This document shows positions 23,740-31,402 of a DNA stretch of 33,889 nt, piece after piece. Under the pieces are notes generated by a model that worked only from the letters and a program-made list of their open reading frames with translations, did not search any database and had not been told where the DNA came from. This stretch comes from UBA9547 sp044349205. Lineage in GTDB: Bacteria > Bacteroidota > Bacteroidia > Cytophagales > UBA9547. Every line of letters starts with the position of its first letter. Within the stretch, counting starts at the first letter, position 1. The translations under genes and the position numbers were made by a program. The stretch is from assembly GCA_044349205.1 (NCBI GenBank), contig JBIKRJ010000004.1:1-33889 (forward strand), given 5' to 3'.

Positions 23740-25086
23740 CTTGAAACATTTTCTAAACTATTTAACGTTAGTTCGAAAATTGTTCCTTTTCCTTCTTCTG
23801 ACGAAACTTGAATGGTTCCGTTTAACTTTTTCACAATTTCTTTCACAATATATAGCCCAATACCTGCGCCATTTGAACGGGCAGATAATCTGAAAAACAT
23901 GTCATATATCTTACCTTGATAGATCCAGTTCCTCGTTCGTTTTTTCCAATTCCTCGTTTTTGAAAACAAGCTTGGTTTGGGCTAACTGTCTTTCGGTTAT
24001 GTCGTGCACAATTACATAAACACCAGTTATATTGCGATTTACATCAAACTCAAATTTTTATTTTGAATAGACATGTTTTAAAACACCCGATTTCAACACA
24101 ATGCGGTGTTGCAATTCCACATCAGAAGCATTTGTTCTCGCTTCTTCATTTATCGCCAGCACATATTCCAAATCATCGGGATGAATGTAGGAAAGCCAAT
24201 CACTGTAATTGAGCTGACTTTCCGTAATTTCTATCCCAAAAATGCGGCAGACTTCTTCTGAAAGCTGTACTATACCAGAAGAAAAATTAATCTCCCAATT
24301 ACCCAATTTGGCTATTTCCTGTGATTCTTTGAGTCTTTTTTCAATTCGAAAATGACTTTCTTGGGCTATTTTTCGCTGCGTGATATCGGCTCTAATGGCA
24401 AGGTATTGATAGGGCTTCTTGTTTTCGTCTAAAAAAGGAACTATGGTCGTATCTACCCAGTAATAGCTTCCGTCTTTGGCTTTGTTTTTGAATTCTCCTT
24501 TCCAAATTTCACCACTTGAAATTGTGTCCCAAACATCTCGAATAAACTCTTTGGAGTGGAAACCAGAATTGATAATACGGTGGTCTTGTCCTATCAATTC
24601 GTCTCTGCTGTATTTTGATATTTGACAAAAATTTTTGTTAGCATGTTTTATGACTCCTTTTGAGTTTGTAATAGCCACAATTGCCGACTCGTCCAAGGCA
24701 AACTTGTATTCCAAGAGTTCTTTGAGTTCGTTTTGAAAATGTTCGTTTTTTTTTAGTCTTGGCTCTTTTTTCTCGACCGAAATAATTAAAATACCTTCTT
24801 GAATTGGTTCAATATTCAAATTCAATGTTTTTGGACCTTCTAATAAGGGAAACTGTACCTTCATTTGCTTCGAAACACGGTCGCGGATACAAGATTGTAG
24901 CTCGGCAAAAAAATCTGTTTCGGATATTTTAGGAAACGTGGTGGCAATTGACTTTCCCAGCAATTCCTCCTTGGAAGTGTTACATAATACAGCCCAAGAG
25001 TTGTTTACATAAAGATATTGCAATTCAAAATCAAGAATTTGTATACCTTCAACAAGGCTATTGAATATATTCCAAGTATTAAACAA
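23736..25086 (-). pseudogene. Decayed PAS-domain hybrid-type sensor histidine kinase
   Basis: The frame 25086-24058 encodes three PAS segments (the second contains IINSGFHSKEFIRDVWDTI and ADITQRKIAQE; the third starts IAKLGNWEINFSSGIVQL) but stops at TAA 24058-24060 in the middle of PAS 3. In the same frame the homology continues (KFEFDVNRNITGVYVIVHD, then ITERQLAQTK and a coiled linker ending DLSR) up to a second stop at 23911-23913. In another frame the last part of a HATPase domain follows (KIYDMFFRLSARSNGAGIGL then YIVKEIVKKLNGTI). The phospho-accepting His domain and the N and G1 boxes are missing. No ATG start is present; the PAS frame begins after a stop and has only a TTG at 25086. 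It cannot make a working kinase. Confidence 0.88.
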
Positions 25087-25243
25087 AGGAGATAAATTTT
25101 GATTAAAACAGTTGGTTGGATAGAATTAAACTCAAAAAAATTTGCTAAAAACTCATAATCAAGAATAATTATTCTTGCCACAAAAAGCAAGAAAGAGTCA
25201 TCGATTCACTATGAAATAATTTGATAAAAAGCACTTAATAAGC

Positions 25244-25276
25244 AAAAAAGCCACTCGGAATCCGGGTGGCTTTTTT
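25244..25276 (-). terminator. Strong intrinsic terminator ending the RNA candidate
   Basis: A 15-bp stem (AAAAAAGCCACTCGG with CCGGGTGGCTTTTTT, one G-T wobble) with a 3-nt loop. It is symmetric enough to act on both strands, but only the minus strand has a plausible transcript entering it. Confidence 0.92.
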
Positions 25277-25399
25277 CACAACTAAACCAAACTACAAACA
25301 AAAGTACTCTATTTGTTAAGCCCTAGAGAGTAGGCTCTTTGCGAGACCGCAAAGATTTTAAAAATCTTTTGAGTTAAAGACACAATATGTCTTAATCTC
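25244..25399 (-). ncRNA. Candidate structured small RNA or structured leader, unknown family
   Basis: About 156 nt of hairpin-rich DNA in the 398-bp gap between rodA and the kinase remnant, with no ORF. On the minus strand: hairpin 25399-25371 (12-nt arms, two mismatches); 25369-25351 (AAAGATTTT/AAAATCTTT); 25354-25337 (CGCAAAG/CTTTGCG arms, tetraloop), which shares AAAG with the previous one; AGCC/GGCT (25336-25319), which competes with TACTCT/AGAGTA (25332-25305); then 27 nt of almost pure U and G; then a 15-bp terminator. TATAAT lies at 25406-25401 just upstream. Alternatives are the 3' end of the rodA mRNA or a leader for the dead kinase. It does not fit a tRNA, tmRNA, SRP RNA or 6S layout that I recognise. 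Confidence 0.5.
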
Positions 25400-25484
25400 G
25401 ATTATAGTTGCAAGTTAAATACAATAATTTCAATCTTCCAATTTATATTTTTCTCACCCTCGATAAAAACTTTTAAAAAAACAT

Positions 25485-26777
25485 TTACCCAAGTATTAAG
25501 CGACGGCTAGCATCAAGATTTAAAAAGATAAAAAGCATGATGGTAAAGGCCCACAAAGACGAACCGCCGTAACTAAAAAAGGGAAGCGGAATGCCAATAA
25601 CGGGAAATATCCCTATCGTCATTCCAATATTTACTGTAAAATGAAAAAACAAAATACTGGCCACACAATACCCAAACACTCTGGCAAATTTTGTCTTTTG
25701 ACGGTCTGACAAATAAATCAGACGAAGAAAAAGTGTGACGAAAAGCGCAATCAAAACCAAACTACCAATCCAGCCATGCTCCTCGCCTACCGTACAAAAA
25801 ATATTGTCGGTGCTTTGGTCAGGCACAAAATCGTATTTGGTTTGGGTTCCCTCCAGGTAGCCTTTGCCCAGAAACCCGCCCGACCCAATCGCAATTTTGG
25901 CTTGTGTTACCTGCCAACCTGCTCCCAAAGGATCCACATCGGGATCTACCAGCACTTTCAAACGCGTTTGCTGATGGGGTTTCAAAATGTGGTTGAAAAA
26001 ATAGTCTACCGTGCCTATATAAGCTAGTGTGACCGCAGTAATTCCCAACACAAGCATTACATTTTGCATGGTTTTCCTTCTAAGGAAGTAAATGCCACCC
26101 AAGCCCATTACTCCAAAGAAAATCATAAGGTACAGTTGGGGAAAAATGAGTGTCAACACCAAAATTGTAACGCACACCACGCCCAAAATAATGATCATCG
26201 GTGACATTCCCTCCCTGTAGAATACAATTAAAAACGCACTAAAAACCAAAAATGAACCCGTATCGTTTTGCAAAAGGATGAGCAAAGCTGGCCCTATGAT
26301 TATGAGGCCAGCCAAGAGTTGGTGATTCAATTTGTCCATTTTCACATTGGGATTGCTCATGTATTTCGCCAAGGCAAGTGAAACGCCCAATTTGGCAAAT
26401 TCGGATGGCTGCAATGCCAAGCCTCCTATTTCAAACCAAGACTTAGAACCTTTTACTTCTTTGCCAAACAAAAGCACAGACACCAACAACAACACAATGG
26501 CCGCATAAATACCCCAAGCAAATGAATCGTAAAAACGGTGGTCGATAATGAGCACAATGGAAAGCAACAAAAACGAAGTACATATCCAAATAAACTGCTT
26601 GCCTGAATTGGTGCTGAAATCAAATATTCCCTCGTACACTTCGGGGTCGTAAATGGAAGCGTGAATATTCAACCAGCCAAAAATGACAAGCACCACATAC
26701 AGTGAAATGGTTATCCAATCTACACTTTGGGTAATTCTGTCGTCTCTTGTTTGGGTGGTGTAATAGTAATTGGGCAT
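25485..26777 (-). CDS. rodA: Rod shape-determining SEDS protein (peptidoglycan glycosyltransferase)
   Basis: 430 residues with about ten membrane segments. SEDS-family landmarks are IGGLALQPSEFAKLGVSLAL near 123-142, GSGGFLGKGYLEGTQTKYDF near 298-317 with VPDQSTDNIF after it, and the C-terminal GIPLPFFSYGGSSLWAF near 395-411. RodA polymerises lipid II into glycan strands with a class B PBP partner in the elongation complex. The family member is RodA rather than FtsW by its C-terminal ending and the QTKYDFVPDQSTD region, though this split is a judgement. No mreBCD or pbp2 genes are adjacent. It starts 17 nt after nnr, so nnr-rodA is one transcript. The RNA candidate lies 86 nt after its stop. 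Confidence 0.92.
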   Translation of the reverse strand: MPNYYYTTQTRDDRITQSVDWITISLYVVLVIFGWLNIHASIYDPEVYEGIFDFSTNSGKQFIWICTSFLLLSIVLIIDHRFYDSFAWGIYAAIVLLLVSVLLFGKEVKGSKSWFEIGGLALQPSEFAKLGVSLALAKYMSNPNVKMDKLNHQLLAGLIIIGPALLILLQNDTGSFLVFSAFLIVFYREGMSPMIIILGVVCVTILVLTLIFPQLYLMIFFGVMGLGGIYFLRRKTMQNVMLVLGITAVTLAYIGTVDYFFNHILKPHQQTRLKVLVDPDVDPLGAGWQVTQAKIAIGSGGFLGKGYLEGTQTKYDFVPDQSTDNIFCTVGEEHGWIGSLVLIALFVTLFLRLIYLSDRQKTKFARVFGYCVASILFFHFTVNIGMTIGIFPVIGIPLPFFSYGGSSLWAFTIMLFIFLNLDASRRLILG

Positions 26778-26794
26778 GATGCTACTTCTTAAAA

Positions 26795-28336
26795 TTAACT
26801 AACACGATGTATTGGAAAAAGTTCCTTGTAAGCCTTTGGAATACATTCTATTATGTCGGAGGCTATCAAAGCATTTTCCCCTTTTTCAACAGCAGCTATA
26901 TCGCCCGATAGTCCATGAAGAAAAGTGCCTAAAATTGCCGACTCTTCTGAAGTATAATGTTGAGCTAAAAGCGAAACGATAATTCCTGTAAGTACATCAC
27001 CACTTCCCGCTGTCGACATCCCAGGATTTCCGGAAGAGTTGAAATACACCTTTCCTTCGGGGGTAGAAACCGAAGAATAAGCTCCTTTAAGCACCACATA
27101 CACATGATGTAAAATGGAAAAACCACGCTGTTTTTCCAATCTTTCAAAATCGTTGTGCCATGTTCCTACCAATCGTTCAAACTCTTTTGGATGAGGGGTA
27201 AGAATACTCATGGGTGGTATTTCGGACAACATATCGGGATTCGCCGCCAATATGTTCAATGCATCGGCATCTATCAAAGCGGGTTTGTTGTTTTTTTTCA
27301 ATAAATAAAAAACAAAATCGCGCGCCTGAATGCTTTGCCCAATTCCAGGTCCCATGCCTAGTGTGTATACTTCCGAACTGGACAAGGTCGGCAATTTATC
27401 TGTTTCGTTGTAGGACATACACATTGCTTCCCATGCACTTGCCTGCACTATAAAACGCTCGTCGTGGGGCAAAAGCACGGTAACCAAACCGCAACCAGTG
27501 CGCAAAGCTGCTTTGGAAGAAAGTGCAGCGGCGCCCATTTTACCCTTACTGCCGGCATACAAAAACACATGGCCAAAAGAGCCTTTATGACTGAATTTTG
27601 GTCGCTGCTTTAAAATTTTGGCAATCTTCTTCTTTTCTAAAAAGAATAAAGTAGTGGGTTCGGACAGAATAAATTCCTCGCTCAACCCAATGTCCAACAT
27701 CTTGAATTCCCCTACAAATTTTTCGTTCTCGGGAAGCAAAAAGGCAAGCTTGGGCAATTGAAAAGAAAATGTATGTTTGGGTTGTATGACCACATTCCCT
27801 GTTGAAGATTCGGAAGCAAAAAGCCCAGAGGCAATATCGACCGCTACTACTTCGCTATTGCTCGCGTTGATGGTTTGTATCACCTCGGCCACCAATCCTT
27901 GCGCAGGTCTGTTCAGTCCCGAACCCAATATGGCATCTATTATCACACAATCGGTTTCTGCATCAAACACGGGAATGTCTTTTGACGAACTAATTTGACG
28001 AATGTCTATTCTGTCTTCTACCTTTTGCAATTCGATGCTAAAATCTTTGCTTGCAATTCCATTTTCGAGTGCCACCACATAAATGGTAACATCGTAAGCC
28101 AATTCCAGAAGCCTTCTGCTAATGGTCAATCCATCTCCGCCATTATTGCCTATTCCGCAAAACACCAGCACTGGTTTTGATTTGGGATAAATTCCAACAA
28201 ACTCTTTTACAATGGCCGCAGAGGCTTTTTCCATCAGTTCGACCGAAGAAATCGCCGAATGTTCAATGGTGTATTCATCTAACCTTTTGATTTGCTTCGG
28301 AGAAAAAATCTTGGTTCCGTAAATACAGTTAGACAT
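26795..28336 (-). CDS. nnr: Bifunctional NAD(P)H-hydrate epimerase / ADP-dependent dehydratase
   Basis: 513 residues. The N-terminal YjeF_N domain (about 1-215) has VFCGIGNNGGDGLTISRRLL near 58-77 and GSGLNRPAQGLV. The C-terminal ribokinase-like domain (about 225-505) has GSKGKMGAAALSSKAALRTG, IDADALNILA, LTPHPKEFERLVG and the anion-hole/catalytic block GNPGMSTAGSGDVLTG. The usual block is GxxGMxxGGxGDxLxG, so the second Gly of GG is Ala here; the catalytic Asp is kept. The protein repairs hydrated NADH and NADPH: the N-domain equilibrates R and S forms and the C-domain dehydrates the S form. It sits directly upstream of rodA. Confidence 0.95.
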   Translation of the reverse strand: MSNCIYGTKIFSPKQIKRLDEYTIEHSAISSVELMEKASAAIVKEFVGIYPKSKPVLVFCGIGNNGGDGLTISRRLLELAYDVTIYVVALENGIASKDFSIELQKVEDRIDIRQISSSKDIPVFDAETDCVIIDAILGSGLNRPAQGLVAEVIQTINASNSEVVAVDIASGLFASESSTGNVVIQPKHTFSFQLPKLAFLLPENEKFVGEFKMLDIGLSEEFILSEPTTLFFLEKKKIAKILKQRPKFSHKGSFGHVFLYAGSKGKMGAAALSSKAALRTGCGLVTVLLPHDERFIVQASAWEAMCMSYNETDKLPTLSSSEVYTLGMGPGIGQSIQARDFVFYLLKKNNKPALIDADALNILAANPDMLSEIPPMSILTPHPKEFERLVGTWHNDFERLEKQRGFSILHHVYVVLKGAYSSVSTPEGKVYFNSSGNPGMSTAGSGDVLTGIIVSLLAQHYTSEESAILGTFLHGLSGDIAAVEKGENALIASDIIECIPKAYKELFPIHRVS

Positions 28337-28363
28337 CTTTTATCGGGGTTAGCTTAGAATTGC

Positions 28364-28371
28364 TAATTTTG
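28364..28371 (+). promoter_or_regulatory. Candidate -7 element of the yajC operon (TAATTTTG)
   Basis: An exact TAnnTTTG box, 19 nt before the yajC ATG in the 54-bp divergent gap with nnr. No TTG is found at the expected upstream spacing. Confidence 0.45.
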
Positions 28372-28390
28372 TATCAAACTTAACGAAAAT

Positions 28391-28702
28391 ATGAAATCAT
28401 TATTTCTTCAGGCTCAAGGTGGTGGCAATGGCATGATTGGTCAGTTTATTTTATTGGGTGGTATTCTGCTCGTATTCTACTTCTTCATGATTCGCCCCCA
28501 GCAGAAAAAACAAAAAGAACAAAAGAAATTTCGCGAAAACCTTGCAGTAGGCGACGAAGTAGTGACCATAGGTGGCTGCCATGGCAAAATAGTACAAATA
28601 AACGACGACACCATTGTGTTGGATGTGGACCGTGGCGTAAAATTGACGTTTTTGAAAGATGCTGTTTCGCAGGAGTCTTCTCAAAAACTGGCCAAAAAAT
28701 AA
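28391..28702 (+). CDS. yajC: Preprotein translocase auxiliary subunit
   Basis: 103 residues. A glycine-rich N-terminus is followed by one membrane helix (FILLGGILLVFYFFMI, about 19-34), then the strongly conserved RPQQKKQKEQKKF and a small soluble domain (LAVGDEVVTIGGCHGKIVQI). This is the full YajC layout. It associates with SecDF in the inner membrane and supports Sec export. An odd detail is GGCHGKI where most relatives have GGIHGKI or similar; the effect is unknown. It opens the yajC-ybbR-coaE group, 14 nt before the next gene. Confidence 0.95.
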   Translation: MKSLFLQAQGGGNGMIGQFILLGGILLVFYFFMIRPQQKKQKEQKKFRENLAVGDEVVTIGGCHGKIVQINDDTIVLDVDRGVKLTFLKDAVSQESSQKLAKK

Positions 28703-28716
28703 ATTCAGTTTGAGCC

Positions 28717-29421
28717 TTGGAAGCAGTCAGGAACATACTGGCCTGGGTGTTTCGCCCCATAACCGAAAGACGCAGAGGGACTTTAGCACTTGTTCTTTGG
28801 TGCTTCATTTTGGCTTTTATCATTTGGCTGCTCAACTCGCTCAGTAGAAAAGTAACGACAGAAGTAACTGTTCCCATAAAATTAAATTACAACAAGGAAC
28901 AGTTCATTCCATTGTATACTACACAACAAAATATAACCGCCCGTATAGAGTGTCGTGGTTGGCAAATGCTTCATTTTTATTCGCTCGAAAAGCCCGACAC
29001 TCTTCAAATAATGCTTCAAAATCCTTCTATGTATTCGAAGTTGGACACCACTGCTCTAAAACTGCACTTGGGCACCAAGTACGAGAATGTAGAAATTACC
29101 GATTTGGATGCAGAACGTATGCACATTCCTTTCGACCGAAAATCGCAAAAATGGGTACACGTGAAGTTGAAAAAAAATAAAACAACAAAAAGCAATGAAG
29201 GGAACTTCACGTTTTATCCCGAGCGTGTGCTAGTTATTGGTGCCCAAAGCCACTTGGATAAGCTTTCCGACACCCTGCATTTGGACATTCCGACAAAAAG
29301 AAGCCACGATGATTTTGAGCATATCGTAAAAATAGGCCATTTGAAAAGCCATCCTTTACTGAAATGTAGCCACAAAGAGGTCAAGGTCAAATTTGCCTCC
29401 AAAAAGACATCTTCTAAATGA
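28717..29421 (+). CDS. YbbR-like membrane-anchored protein, TTG start
   Basis: 234 residues. The start is TTG at 28717: an in-frame stop lies two codons upstream and the first downstream alternative, GTG 28747, would shorten the part before the membrane helix. One N-terminal helix (LALVLWCFILAFIIWLL, about 23-39) is followed by an extracytoplasmic beta-rich part with YbbR-type repeats (VTTEVTVPIKLNY; the region VLVIGAQSHLDKLSDTLHLD is a clear YbbR strand). YbbR (CdaR) in Firmicutes regulates the c-di-AMP cyclase; in Bacteroidota the role is not settled. The operon position between yajC and coaE is typical for this phylum. Its stop overlaps coaE by 4 nt. Confidence 0.8.
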   Translation: MEAVRNILAWVFRPITERRRGTLALVLWCFILAFIIWLLNSLSRKVTTEVTVPIKLNYNKEQFIPLYTTQQNITARIECRGWQMLHFYSLEKPDTLQIMLQNPSMYSKLDTTALKLHLGTKYENVEITDLDAERMHIPFDRKSQKWVHVKLKKNKTTKSNEGNFTFYPERVLVIGAQSHLDKLSDTLHLDIPTKRSHDDFEHIVKIGHLKSHPLLKCSHKEVKVKFASKKTSSK

Positions 29422-30023
29422 AAAGACCCCTTATTGTAGGCATAACGGGAGGAATTGGAAGTGGAAAGAGTACCGTGTGTAAAATATTTCAAAGTTTGAG
29501 AGTACCCGTTACCGATGCCGACAGCCGTGCGCGGTTCCTCATGAACCACGACGATTTGGTGAAAACACAAATAATATCGGCATTTGGCAACGATAGTTAC
29601 AAAGAAGGCCTTTTGAACCGCAACTACATAGCACAAATTGTCTTCAACCAGCCTGAAAAGCTTGCCCTGCTCAATTCCATCACTCACCCTGCCGTAGCAC
29701 GCGATTTTGAAAAATGGCTGAGGACCCATCTCGATGCCCCCTATGTAGTGAAAGAAGCGGCATTGCTCATAGAAGCAGGCGCGCACAAAAGCATGGACAT
29801 GCTTATTTTAGTGACGGCCCCTGAGGAAGTTCGTGTAAAACGAGTACTGCAACGAGACCCGCACCGGAGCGAAGAAGAAATTAAGGCTGTGATGCAAAGT
29901 CAAATGCCTGAAGAAGATAAAGGAAAGCTGTGCGATGTGGTCATTGAAAATGACGGCAACCAACCCATTTTGCAAAAAGTATTGGACTTACATAACCAAC
30001 TAATGGCAAAATCACTGGCCTAA
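29418..30023 (+). CDS. coaE: Dephospho-CoA kinase
   Basis: 201 residues. The Walker A loop GITGGIGSGKSTV is at residues 8-20. DADSRARF near 33-40 is the substrate-binding DAD motif, and HPAVARDFEKW and RDPHRSEEEI are family blocks in the CoA and lid regions. It phosphorylates the 3'-OH of dephospho-CoA, the last step of coenzyme A synthesis. It begins in an ATGA overlap with ybbR. Its last 12 nt overlap the tail of the convergent photolyase gene. Confidence 0.95.
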   Translation: MKRPLIVGITGGIGSGKSTVCKIFQSLRVPVTDADSRARFLMNHDDLVKTQIISAFGNDSYKEGLLNRNYIAQIVFNQPEKLALLNSITHPAVARDFEKWLRTHLDAPYVVKEAALLIEAGAHKSMDMLILVTAPEEVRVKRVLQRDPHRSEEEIKAVMQSQMPEEDKGKLCDVVIENDGNQPILQKVLDLHNQLMAKSLA

Positions 30024-31319
30024 AGCGGCTTTGTACACCTGCAAACAACGCTTTCGGGCAAATTCATGGTCGACAATTGGCCTGGGATAATTGAACTCCA
30101 AATATTCGGGCACCCATTTTTTTATGTAGGCCAACTGCGGGTCAAACTTTTCAGTTTGCAACTTTGGATTGAAAACCCTGAAATACGGCGAAGCATCTGT
30201 TCCCGAACCTGCTGCCCATTGCCACCCACCATTGTTAGATGCCAAATCGAAATCCAACAATTTTTTGGCGAAATAGGCTTCGCCCCATCGCCAGTCTATC
30301 AGAAGATGTTTGGATAGGAAACTTGCCACTACCATACGTACACGATTGTGCATAAAACCCGTTGCATTTAACTCGCGCATACCCGCATCTACTATTGGAT
30401 AGCCCGTTTTCCCCTCGCACCAAGCAGCAAATTCTTTTTCATCGTTTCGCCATTGGATACGGTCGTAATCCGATTTGAAAGCCCTTTCGCTGACGTGTGG
30501 GAAATGCCACAATATCTGGCTGTAAAAATCTCGCCAAATGAGTTCGTTCAAAAATGTCTCGTCTTTTTCAAATGCTTTTTGAGCCAGTTGTCTTATGCTA
30601 ATGGTTCCGAACCTCAAATGAATGCCCAAACGTGAAGTTCCTTTCACAGATGGGTAATTTCGCTTTTGGGCATATTCTTCGATGATTTTGTCGGGCACCG
30701 CTTTTTCAGGAAGTTCAAATTCAACCGAATGAAAACCCATTTCCTTCAAAGAGGGAATAAGAGCTGAAACAAAAGAATGGAAATGTTTAAAATATGCTTT
30801 TGTATCGTAATCGTGCAGATGTGAGGCATTCAACTGCGCTTTCCATTTTTTGGAATAGGGTGTAAAAACGGTATATGGCCTGCCAGCATCAGAAAGCACT
30901 TCCGATTTTTCGAAGATACAATGATCTTTAAAAGTGAAAAAATTTATGCCCTTAGCATTGAACAGAGCACCTATTTCACTATCCCTTGCCATGGCATAGG
31001 GCTCGTAGTCATGATTGGTATAAACCGAAGAGATGTCGTACTGTTCAAAAAGCGATTTCCATACTTCAGATGGATTACCATATTTCACCATCAGTCCACT
31101 GCCCATCGCTTTCAATTGTTCGGAAAGCTCTGTCAATGTTTTGTGAATAAAATTGACCCTCAAATCGGCGGGATTATCAAGTTTGTCGAGGATATTTTTG
31201 TCGAAAATAAAAAGCGGCACCACCGACTCGCTCTTACTCAAAGCATTAAAAAGACCTACATTGTCGTGAAGACGCAAGTCGCGCCTAAACCAAAAGAAAG
31301 TAATTGCCTGTTTTTGCAC
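30012..31319 (-). CDS. phrB: Class I deoxyribodipyrimidine photolyase (cryptochrome/photolyase family), GTG start
   Basis: 435 residues. The start is GTG at 31319; a stop lies just upstream in frame and no ATG is near, and MQKQAITFFWFRRDLRLHDN is the standard beginning. The N-terminal antenna-binding domain is followed by the helical FAD domain: WRDFYSQILWHFP near 265-277, DAGMRELNATGFMHNRVRM near 312-330, and the FAD/lesion block DLASNNGGWQWAAGSGTD near 358-375. The enzyme uses blue light to split cyclobutane pyrimidine dimers. Whether it is a CPD photolyase or a cryptochrome cannot be decided by eye, but the intact GWQWAAG block favours repair. It is monocistronic; its 5' end faces the promoter of the lipoprotein gene. 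Confidence 0.95.
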   Translation of the reverse strand: MQKQAITFFWFRRDLRLHDNVGLFNALSKSESVVPLFIFDKNILDKLDNPADLRVNFIHKTLTELSEQLKAMGSGLMVKYGNPSEVWKSLFEQYDISSVYTNHDYEPYAMARDSEIGALFNAKGINFFTFKDHCIFEKSEVLSDAGRPYTVFTPYSKKWKAQLNASHLHDYDTKAYFKHFHSFVSALIPSLKEMGFHSVEFELPEKAVPDKIIEEYAQKRNYPSVKGTSRLGIHLRFGTISIRQLAQKAFEKDETFLNELIWRDFYSQILWHFPHVSERAFKSDYDRIQWRNDEKEFAAWCEGKTGYPIVDAGMRELNATGFMHNRVRMVVASFLSKHLLIDWRWGEAYFAKKLLDFDLASNNGGWQWAAGSGTDASPYFRVFNPKLQTEKFDPQLAYIKKWVPEYLEFNYPRPIVDHEFARKRCLQVYKAALGQ

Positions 31320-31347
31320 TATTTATGAAATATTATTTTTATATTAC

Positions 31348-31377
31348 TTGCAGAAGGAATAACAAACTGTATATTTG
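31348..31377 (+). promoter_or_regulatory. Promoter of the lipoprotein/DUF5723 pair
   Basis: TTG at 31348-31350, a 19-nt spacer and TATATTTG at 31370-31377: the best match to the Bacteroidota promoter consensus in this window. The start codon chosen at 31403 is 25 nt after the -7 box. Confidence 0.75.
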
Positions 31378-31402
31378 CTTGAGTAACATACAATGGTACA
31401 AA

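Noticed and set aside
25005..25190. A 61-codon frame upstream of the kinase remnant
   Set aside because: It overlaps the PAS coding region in another frame and has no homology I can see; it is not the missing N-terminus.
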